The notes beneath the pieces are model-generated. The model was not told the origin of the DNA. It worked only from the letters and a program-made list of their open reading frames with translations, and ran no database searches. Of a DNA stretch of 64,000 bases, positions 55,744 to 64,000 are shown in pieces. Source of the DNA: Lactuca virosa (Eukaryota > Streptophyta > Magnoliopsida > Asterales > Asteraceae); contig CAKMRJ010003334.1 in the NCBI GenBank assembly GCA_928212115.1, positions 20,077,290-20,141,289 of the forward strand. The letters are read 5' to 3'. A program made the translations under genes and the position numbers. Each line of letters begins with the position of its first letter. Within the stretch, counting starts at the first letter, position 1.

Positions 55744-55902
55744 TATTTATAGGGTCATTTTTCAGCTCCCACGTCGTGAATTTTAAGTTCTCACGTCGTG
55801 AATTCAATAGTCATCAGGTGCGTCATCGCCACTTACGTCTGTCAGGCTCCAGAAGTCATAAATACTGAGTTCACGTCGTGAACACTGTATTCACGTCGTG
55901 AA
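55744..55902 (-). promoter_or_regulatory. C2 LTR promoter: TTCACGACGTGAA boxes and TATA box
   Basis: Palindromes lie at 55870-55882 and 55890-55902 (perfect) and near 55768 and 55791 (one arm degenerate). TATAAATA on minus at 55744-55751. The boxes replace the TTACGC-type boxes of C1 at the same place. Confidence 0.6.
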
Positions 55903-56625
55903 CTCTGACAGTTTTGGGGTTTCGCGCCCCGAACTTCAGAAATTCATAACTTTCGCATACGAACTCCGTTTTCGACGTTCTTTATATTCACGCGTAGGTG
56001 AGATTATGCTCTACAACTCTCGTTTAGACTCCGTTGGCTAATTTTAACTTTAATTTTAATATATTATTAATATATTATTTTTAGTAGGCCGGGACAGGAA
56101 AACTCCGTTCGAAATTTATTAACTCCTTCATCCGAACTCCGTTTTCGTCTGTCTTTTTATCGTTGGACTACTATTGATGAGATCTTCAATTCTCATTTAG
56201 AAAGTTTTGGCTAAATATCACTCGACCTCAATCTCGAGTTTCGGGCTGCATACTACTAATGCTGAAACTTCGAAAAATCATAACTTCCTCATACGAAGTC
56301 AGATTTAGACGTTCTTTTTATGCACGCTCTCGGTTTAACGTATTCTATGACTTTCATTTAGATCGCTAAGGCCAAATATCGCTCTAACGTAAATTCACTA
56401 TTTACGTCGCGTTGTGTCGTGCCGGTTCTGTCGCGAAACTTCGACAGATCATAACTTCTTCGTTATAACTCGGATTTCGGCGTTCTTTATATGTACGGAA
56501 TCCTTTTAACGTATACTACAACTTAGTTAAGATTAATCCTTCTAAATAATCTTCCATCAAAAAGTCATTTTTAATGTTTATCGTCTCTAAATTGACTAGC
56601 CCGAATCTACGGGCGTTACACTATG

Positions 56626-56789
56626 TGTCTTATTTTTAATTTGTTTTTACAAATGGATAATATAATACTCTAATTCAAAATTCATACCCACTGAAAAACA
56701 TATTTAAAATTCATAAAAAGAAAATGTTTGAAACTTGAAGAAGATACTTCTTATGTTAACATGTATGCAGTTCATCTGATAATTCAATT
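56626..56789. other. AT-rich spacer, nothing recognised
   Basis: Short stretch between the C2 duplication and the LINE. It resembles the AT-rich sequence left of 51537 and probably continues the host sequence there. Confidence 0.4.
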
Positions 56790-59335
56790 AAAAACCCTAT
56801 GGGCTTCTCTATGTTTGAGCAATTGGAAGCTACTATCGTTGTTGGAAATGCTTTAGGATGGGATATGTCGGATTGCTAGAAAAATCTTGAGAGCATAATA
56901 GCTGCTAATGAAGAACATTTTGGATATAAATAAATGTTCTTTCCATTAGTGTTCAGGGGTTTGGGGATCTTGAGAAGAGAGGTGGATAATAAATTTAAGT
57001 AACTCTCATCAAGTTAATTTTCTTGCTATTTAGGAAACAAAAGTTGTACATATTGATCTTTGGGCTATTTAGGAAACACTTTTTTCGATTTTGCTTGCTC
57101 TTCAGCTAGAGGTTTTTCGGGTGGTCTCTTATGTATTTGAAATATTCTATTTTTTTTTCAAAAACATAAAGTTTTATGTGATGATAACTTTGTTGTTGTA
57201 GAAGGGGTTTGATTACCTACTAATACCCCTTTTATTGTTTATATATGTATATGCACTCAATCTTTATTAGATAAAAGAAGTGTGTGGTCTAAATTATATG
57301 GTGTTGTTGGTCAGAATGTGGAATAATATGTTGTTGGTTATGGGTGATTTTAATGAGGTTCATGAGGATGCGGATAGATCTAGTTTTGTTTTCAATCAAA
57401 GACATGCTGATTTTTTTTAATGATTTCATCTTGGATGCAAATTTGGTAGGAGTTGATTTGGGTGGCTACTCATTTACTTGGACTGATCAGTAGGCATCTA
57501 GAATGATTAAATTGGATAAATTCTTGGCTTCAGATTGTTTTCTTAAGCTTTTTCGTGGCATTTCGGGTGTGGTGTTACAAAAATTTATTCCTGATCATCG
57601 TCTAATTTTGTTAAAAGAGAACGATGTTGATTTTAGTCCTACCCCATCTTGGTTCATATGGAGGATTTTCATCAGCTTGTGGTTGACACGTGGAAAAAAA
57701 GATGATATTAATGGTATGGTTGCCTTCAAAAAGAAACTTCAAAATATAAAGTCGGTTATTCGAAAATGGAATTATTTCATCCGGTTTTGCACAAGTTGGA
57801 AAAAGATAAGTTCGGTAATATTATTGCAGCTATGGATTTGTTAGTTAATCAAGGTGTTGCCACTAAAGAGGATTTGTTGATTAGACAGGAGTCAGTAAAA
57901 ATATTTAGCTAATTTACTTAATTATGAAGCCAAAGATTTTGCTCAAAAAGCTAAGGTTAAATGGGTTGTTGAAGGGGATGAAAACACCAAGTTTTTTCAT
58001 GGTATTATAAAGAAACAAAAGGCTTATGGTGATTAAATGTGTTACGAAATATGATAATTGGATGGAAGACCCAAACTTGATTAAATCTGAATTTTATGAT
58101 CATTTTAGACAATGATTCTCTCCTATGGTTGGTCCACGGGTTTGGTGTGGTCGAAGCTTACCTAATCATTTGTCTTTTTGTGCAAGCTGATATATTAGAA
58201 GTTCAGTTTTATCGCGATGAAATTAAACGTGCAGTTTGGTATTATTGTAATGATCGCACCCATGCCTTAATCATTTTACTTTTTCCTTTTTTAATGCTTT
58301 TTGGACAACTATAGAGGCTGATGTTGTTCGTTTTATTGAAGGTTTTTCTGCCACTGCTTAGTTTCCTAAAGGTGTAAATGATCTTTTATAGCCTTGATTC
58401 CAAAAGTTACTTTCCCAAAGTTTGTTTTTTCATTTTAGACCTATTAGTCTACTAGTTTTTCAGTATATAATCATTGGAAAACTATTGGCTAATTGTCTAA
58501 GTTTGGTTATTGGTGGGTGTATTGGTTCTGAGCAATCTACTTTTGTAAAAGCAGGAATATTCAGGATGGTCTTATGGTTCTTAATAAATCTATGGAGTGG
58601 TGTCGGAAATGGAACAAGAGTTTTTTAGTGTTCAAATTTGACTTCGATGAAGATTATGATTCTTTGAAGTTGTCCTTTTTAGATCTAGTTATGGTGGAAA
58701 TGGGGTTTGGTTGTAAATGGAGAAGATGGATTGACGATTGTCTTATGAATGCCCGTGCTTCGATTTTGGTTAATGGCTCTCCAACTCATGTAGTTCGAGA
58801 TTTGTAGAGGCCTTCATCAAGGTGATCATATGTCTCCTTTTCTTTTTATTCTTTCCATGTATGGTTTACATGCATCTATTCAGAAAGCTTTATTAATTGG
58901 TTTTTTCATAGGTGATTTTATAGCGTCTAATAGTTTTATGACTTTACATTTGATGTACACTGATGATATGATTTTTATGGGGGAGTGGTCTTTTCGTAAT
59001 GCTACTAATTTAATTAGCATGTTGCATTATTTTTATCTCTCTTCATACCTTAAAATAAATGTCTATAAAAGCAAGTTGTTGGGTATTGGTGTGTCTGAAG
59101 GTGAAATTAACTATATGTACTCGATTTCAGGATGTGAGGCTTCAGTTTTCCTTTTTACCTATCTTTGTGTACCGGTTGGTTGTAATATGTCACGTATTTC
59201 CAACTGGAAAGGTGTGGTTGATAAATTCAAACATAAACTTTCTGGTTGGAAGGCTCGAAATCTCTCTATTAGTGGTAGATCAGCATTGATTGCGGTAGTT
59301 TTGGGAACTTACCTACTTAATGTTAGATTTTAGTT
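56790..59335 (+). pseudogene. L1-type LINE: endonuclease and reverse transcriptase remnant
   Basis: A non-LTR retrotransposon protein in pieces. The endonuclease start is seen at about 56940-57060 (a QGFGDL-like block, then HQVNFLAI). GDFNEV is at about 57345, and SRMIKLDKFLAS plus PDHRLIL are in the frame 57503-57844. RT begins near 58420. KSFLVFKFDFDEDYDS and RASILVNGSPT are in 58574-58807. After one stop and shift the frame 58830-59333 carries MSPFLFIL, the active-site block MYTDDMIFMGEWS (usually YADD) and ISGRSALI. Many stops and frameshifts are present. The 3' domain, poly(A) tail and target duplication are missing, so both ends are truncated. Confidence 0.88.
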
Positions 59336-59697
59336 CTAAGAATATCAATATATTTGGATAGTTTTTAGGATCGTGATTGCAATCAATTTCCAAAATCTGT
59401 GATTTCGATCCTATAGCCTAGGGTATCACAAAATCAGATTTGGGATAATCCAATAATAATAATTTAGAAGTCATGCCACTTCTAAATTTGAAACATAGAA
59501 AGTACCTTGTTGTTTTGCGTTTTTGAGAGATAGAGAGAATCTTGTGATCAATTTCAAGTATATGAAATCCAACCCTTTTCTGGAACGGGTACTAGGGGCT
59601 CTGCTCCTTGGACCTTAAAAGGGGTGATGCCCTTAAACCTGTCATGCCCCCGACTAGCGACATAAACGCTATGTTGTGCGACGTTAGGATGTTGGAT
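59336..59697. other. Unassigned stretch
   Basis: No gene or element recognised. It includes a GC-richer 100 bp ('ggtactaggggctctgc', 'ccccgactagcgacataaac') that may be an element end, but no repeats bounding it were found. Confidence 0.4.
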
Positions 59698-59711
59698 CAC
59701 ACACACACACA

Positions 59712-59780
<69 letters not shown>
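59698..59780. repeat. (CA)n(TA)n compound microsatellite
   Basis: CA run with one break followed by a TA run. It forms the left limit of the family C-like LTR. Confidence 0.95.
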
Positions 59781-59783
<3 letters not shown>

Positions 59784-61164
59784 AAGTTATGATTTTTCAA
59801 AGTATCAGTGCAGCAGTGCAGACACATATATCGAAATTTAAAACTATTGATTGTTAACCGAAACAATCTAAATGAGAGTTGATGATCTTGTGATAAGGAG
59901 TCTGTCGATATAAAGACAGTCGAAAACGTAGTCTGTATGAAGAAGTTGTTAATTTTACAAGGTCATTTTCAGTGTAATCTTCGTAGACTGTTCAAATTAA
60001 GATTGGTCAAGAATTAGCCGACAGAGTCTAAACGAAAGTAGTAGTACTTGGAAATGCCTACGTGTGGATATAAAGAAAATCGAAAACGGAGCTTGTATGA
60101 GTGATATATGAATATTTAAAGATGAAACTCGTACCTACCCCTTCTGCCACGTAGATCCACCCATTGATTGCCACGTGCCCGTAGTCTAGGGGAGGAGTAC
60201 TAACCATGACAAGGCGCGGCGCACACTCTGTCCTTGCACGACGTGTAGACCCGAATTCTACCCTATACATTGATTTGCAACCCTTTAACATCTCTCACAC
60301 CTTTCAAGACTTTCTTTCTCGAATTTTTACTTCCAATATCGAAATATTTTTAGTATTTAGGATTATAGTAAGGTTTTAAAGTCTTCAGGAGCTCGACAAA
60401 TAAGAAGCTATCAGGCCGGAACTCTGCCAATGCAATTTCCAGACTTTTGTTAGGAAATTCTCTGTAAGTTAAGCTACACTTATATTGGTTTTAGTCTAAC
60501 TTATATTTATATTCATAGTCGTTGTTATAAATTATAAATAAGATTTATCAGTGATTGAAAGTCAAATTACCGATTGATCTACTTACGGGGGTGATGTCTA
60601 CGCTAGACTTAGTTGTTTAAATTGGGATTTCCAAACAATATACTCTATATACCAAACACAACCTATCTCCAATATGATCTTACATGGTTGCTCCTTATTT
60701 GATAGATCTTGATGTAGACATTGAGATTGTTGAGGAATCTAGACTATCATTAGTTACAAAGAATATTATACTAAGACTTAGTGATATGAACCTATGTCAC
60801 ATCAAAGGAAAAGCTAAGTGATGAAGTGAAGTGTTGCACAACTTTCCAGTCATCCACTTTAACATTTGAGTGTATAGTCACTTTCAAATATACACATAGA
60901 TATAAGTATTCTAATTACTTAAATGCTATGTATGCTGTTTAGTTGTGTTTAATACATCTGTGCAACATGATATAGCTATTACTTTATTAAACTATATATT
61001 TATCATACTTAAATTATAATTGGGCAGTGAAGGGTTGCGTGAAACAATAAAAAGAGGTTGTGATAAGTTAGTAGAGGGCTGTGTGAAATAGTAAATGAGA
61101 GGCTGAGAATAGGTTAGTAAAGATTTGTGTGAAATGATAACCTGTGACTTTCTGTGTTGTCACC

Positions 61165-61400
61165 AAATTATTATCGCACTGCTTTGCTCATCCAAAGTAA
61201 TATCGTACTGTTGTGCTCATCCAAAGTACTATCATATTGTGGTGCTCACCCATAGTACTATTGTATTGTTGTGCCTAGTCATGTAGGAAAGTATTAGTTA
61301 TAAAAGGTTTGTACGAAATAATAAGTCGTGACCTAATGTTTTGTGACTAAAGAACTATCCAACTAATGTGCTCATCCAAAGTACTAATGTACTGTTGTGC
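61165..61400. repeat. Minisatellite in C3 LTR
   Basis: Four to six units of about 30 bp with TGTTGTGCTCATCCAAAGTA. Confidence 0.85.
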
Positions 61401-61806
61401 CTAGTTATTTGAGGAAATTTAGATGAAGACCACTGCTGACAAAGATCCTTTAGGAGATATCCCTTAGAATCATTGTTTTAGGATTAGGAAGTGAGGATAA
61501 CGGGAATGGGTAACTGGGTTAAATTGTTTGCTATGAAATATATAATTAAAGATTATAATATTGTGGCTTTAAAACCCTATGTACTCACTAGGTTTACCAA
61601 CCTGACCCCCTTAGCTTTTTTGTATCACATGTAGTGATACGAAGGTATATGATGTTTGGATCTGATGAGAGATTCGAGGAAATATAGGCTATTAGATGTT
61701 GTAAGGCCAATAATAATTACATTTATGCTTAAGTTTCTTGTGTCCTAAGTTTTAATAAACAATGAAAAAGATTTATTCGGAAATACTTTTTATGGGACAA
61801 ATTCTG

Positions 61807-61807
<1 letters not shown>

Positions 61808-61853
<46 letters not shown>
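61808..61853. repeat. (TA)n microsatellite in C3 LTR
   Basis: TA run near the LTR end. Confidence 0.95.
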
Positions 61854-61856
<3 letters not shown>

Positions 61857-61919
61857 CTTTGTTTTAAAATAACCATAAATAAAAAGGTCTTTTCTGACCG
61901 TGAAAATGGGGATGTCACA

Positions 61920-63418
61920 ACTCCCATTTAAGACATATGCTTGAGGATGCCAATCATTTCAACACTTATGAATATGATCATAGTGGCTTAAGCTGAGGGA
62001 TTCAAGAGCGAGAACTGGAAGAATGAGAAGAACATGGGTCAAATTGATAGATTCATCACTGATAGTTGGGGGCTACTGACCCAGTCTGGACGGCTTTAGG
62101 TTCCAGTTTTTGGTGGAGTCTTTTAGACATTATTAGAGGAAGCCCATAAGTCTAGGTTCTCAATTCATCCTGGAGCCACAAAAATGTATCAAGACTTAAG
62201 ACTCGGTTATTGGTGGCCCTACACGAAGATGGAGATAACATGCTTCATCGAGAGGTTTCTGACCTATCGAAAGGTGAAGGACAAGCATCAGAGACCACAC
62301 AATAAGTTGCAGCCTTTAGAGGTCCATGTGTGGAAATGAGACTAGATCACCATGGAAGTTATCACCCAGTTACCAAGGACGATCAAGAGACTTGATCCTA
62401 TTTGGGTTATTATGGATCTTTTGATCAAGATTTCCGATTTCCTTGCTATTCGGGAGAGCTCGTCAGTCGATAAGTTGGCCAACATCTATATTCTAGAGGT
62501 TATGGCTCGTTACAGGGTACTTACTTCTATAATATCAGATCAAGAGGTTCGGTTTACTTCCAAGTTTTGGAAGAGGTTCCATGAAGAGTTGGGTACCAAA
62601 CTGCATTTCAGTACTACATATCATCTGCGGACAGATGGCTAGAGTAAGAGGACTATTCAGACTCTCAAGAATATATTGAGTGTCGGCAACATTGGTTTTG
62701 GTGGGGGCTGGGACTCATACCTTCCTTTGGCTGCGTTTTCCTACAACAACAACTATCATGCCAACATTTGTATGCCTCCCTACGAGCTTCTCTACGGGAG
62801 GAAGTTCCGGACCACAGTTTGTCGAGGAGAAGTTGGAAAGAGAGTCATAGGAGCACGATGGTGGTGCTCAAGAGGATAGAGCTTATTCAAAAGGTTAGAC
62901 AGAGATTACTGACGACTCAGATTCTGTAGAAGAGATATGCGGACCAACGCCATTCATAGTTGGAGTTTCATTTCAGGGATATGGTACTTCTAAAAGTATG
63001 CCCTTGGAAGCATAGTTTCCGTTTCAGGGAGCGGGGAAAGCTAGGCCCCAGATTTATCGGTCCGTTCCAATTCATGCCTAGAGTTGGAAAAGTGGTATAC
63101 CAATTAGATCTACCGGAGGATATCAAAAGGATTTATATCACCTTCCATGTTTTGCCATTGCAGAAGTGTGTGACCAACGAGTCTGCAGTAGTTCCATTGG
63201 ATGATATTCAGGTCGATGAACGTCTGAATTATGTTGAGCGACTGGTGGCGATTCTTGATAGGAAGACGAAAGGGCTTAGGAAAAAAGGTGGTGTGCTTGG
63301 TTAAGGTGTAATGGAAGCACTATAAGGGTTCTGAATAGACTTGGGAACCCGAGGAGGAGATGTTCACCCACTACCTAGAATTATTTGGGGTCGCAGATTT
63401 CGAGGGAGAAAACTTATT
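61920..63418 (+). pseudogene. Ty3 family B2 integrase and chromodomain remnant
   Basis: From about 62020 the integrase is readable: zinc-domain HKSRFSIHPGATKMYQD with the Cys pair replaced (FLTY where CLTC is usual), core frame 62352-62642 (SDQEVRFTSKFW, in which the second catalytic Asp is Glu), a stop inside the TDGQSER block where Glu reads Lys, YNNNYHANI in 62676-62879, then the barrel RDMVLLKVCPWKHSFRF and chromodomain (DDIQVDERLNY) in 62960-63304. RT and gag are absent. Stops at 62640 and elsewhere and lost catalytic residues show long decay. It ends before a PPT at 63419. Confidence 0.88.
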
Positions 63419-63433
63419 CAAGTTGAGGAGAAT
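63419..63433 (+). other. Family B2 polypurine tract
   Basis: CAAGTTGAGGAGAAT before TGTAACATCC; degenerate compared with CAAGTGGGGGA of the other copies. Confidence 0.65.
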
Positions 63434-64000
63434 TGTAACATCCATTTTTCACGTATGCTTCTTCTGAGTTTATTTAATTAAGAATATTATTTTGAGGGTT
63501 TTGGCTTAGCCTCGGCATGGAAACGTTGAAATGAGACGTGCATTCGCAATGGATGCCACGACGTGGCAAGGTTTTGGCCACAGTGTGGCAGCTATTTTGG
63601 TGCAAACCCTAGATTAGGGTTTGTACCCTATTTCAAGACACTAACTCTGAGGGTTTTCCTTATTCGATAGCCTCCACCCTCTGAGATCCTATCATATCCA
63701 AACCCTAGCCTCCATATGTGTTTTTGGTGTATGTGAAGCCACTTTTGTGAATATTGAAGGAATAAGGAGTCTACTTTGGTGCTTGTTGGCTTGGTTTCAG
63801 CTTAGATCTTGCATTTTCTTTACATTTTTAGAATTTTGGAGGTATAAAGTCTTCATCTTAATCATTATATCTCTAGATTTAGTTCTAGGTCATTTTATAA
63901 GCTTTTTGGTTCATATCTTCTTATTTTTGGAGTTCGAGTGAACTCCAAAACCTTTGTGTGCCTTATTTGACTTCTGGACCACGGTGGAGGTTAGAAAGGG
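63434..64000 (+). mobile_element. Ty3 family B2 3' LTR, cut by window end
   Basis: It starts TGTAACATCCATTTTTC. It contains CCACGACGTGG at 63556-63566 and a degenerate copy at 63578, as in the family B LTR at 32407. The frame 63747-63941 is incidental. Confidence 0.8.

Larger units (their letters stand above)
51542..56620 (-). mobile_element. Family C2: complete non-autonomous Ty3-like element (minus strand)
   Basis: The 5-bp duplication CTATG (51537-51541 and 56621-56625) is perfect. It has two LTRs and a 1.53-kb interior with PBS, PPT and no protein domain, aligning with C1. The downstream LTR (51542-52971) is about 690 bp shorter than the upstream one. The frames inside (for example 53830-54105) are short and not conserved with C1. 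Confidence 0.92.
54498..56620 (-). mobile_element. C2 5' LTR, full length
   Basis: 2123 bp. On minus it starts TGTAACGCCCGTAG and ends GGGATGTCATA. It carries 165-bp-type modules (56045-56540), four TTCACGACGTGAA boxes, TATAAATA, a donor-like AAGTGAGTG (55479), a 27-35-bp minisatellite (55050-55210) and acceptor CATTACAG (54807). Two short overlapping frames at 55476-55868 lie in the GC-richer promoter-proximal part and are probably not genes. Confidence 0.92.
59781..61919 (+). mobile_element. Diverged family C-like LTR (C3), 5' truncated
   Basis: It starts inside a GAAGTTATGATTTTTC module of the family C LTR and ends GGGGATGTCACA. Shared marks in order: modules, 'aaagaaaatcgaaaacgg', a promoter part with CACGTGCC and GCACGACGTGT instead of the C1 or C2 boxes, 'ctacttacgggggtgatgt', a minisatellite of 'gctcatccaaagtac' units (61165-61400), and a (TA)n tract. 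Its right flank is Ty3 family B sequence; no duplication can be tested because the left end is lost. Confidence 0.75.

Noticed and set aside
55476..55868. Overlapping plus- and minus-strand frames in the C2 LTR
   Set aside because: This is the GC-richer region downstream of the LTR TATA box. The frames are not present in the aligned C1 LTR.
59580..59697. Possible organellar or rRNA-derived insert
   Set aside because: The GC-richer 100 bp resembles no rRNA helix that I can place and has no defined borders.

Overview
The window looks like repeat-rich plant nuclear DNA. Almost all of it is transposable-element sequence, with nested LTR retrotransposons, Helitrons, Mutator-like elements, a MITE, a SINE-like insertion and a LINE. 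I found no intact host gene, rRNA gene, tRNA gene or CRISPR array. The ACTCGNCGAGT-boxed chromovirus LTRs remind me of composite-family genomes such as lettuce. That is an inference from recollection and no search was run.

Layout. 1-9.5 kb is a pile-up of partial elements: a Copia 3' end, a degenerate Ty3 interior with a solo Copia LTR in it (TSD AACCG), a 2.7-kb Ty3 LTR (family D), a broken Copia gag/pre-integrase, and a Ty3 leader fragment. 8.8-31.6 kb is a large Copia element (LTRs at 8756 and 30820). It was interrupted by a Helitron in its leader (10215-13745), a solo Ty3 LTR in its integrase (16744-19278, TSD GCTAC) and a complete non-coding Ty3-like element, family C (19743-26307), just upstream of its reverse transcriptase. 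31.6-43.3 kb is the 3' end of a Ty3 family B element whose LTR is split by a nearly full-length Ty3 chromovirus, family A (32631-41749). 44-51.5 kb is a Helitron-derived stretch with a roughly 550-bp internal duplication; one copy received a hAT MITE, a SINE-like element and two long-TIR MULEs with perfect 9-bp TSDs. 51.5-56.6 kb is a second family C element on the minus strand (TSD CTATG). 56.8-59.3 kb is a dead L1-type LINE. 59.8-64 kb is a diverged family C LTR followed by a dead Ty3 family B integrase and its 3' LTR.

How the parts relate. Family A once encoded Gag, protease, RT, RNase H, integrase and a chromodomain. Family C has no coding capacity but shares its PBS, PPT type, part of its leader and a palindromic-loop hairpin with family A, so it plausibly used family A proteins. 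The most unusual signals concern RNA. (1) A 67-bp GT-AG segment in family A gag-pol separates Gag from Pol by exactly one frame. (2) A Ty3 leader hairpin has a 6-nt loop palindrome that changes between copies yet stays palindromic. (3) Copia noncoding regions hold a set of hairpins with one conserved loop and unrelated but self-complementary arms. (4) GT-AG intron-like segments recur inside every Ty3 LTR type seen. (5) The palindromic promoter boxes upstream of the TATA box differ from family to family.
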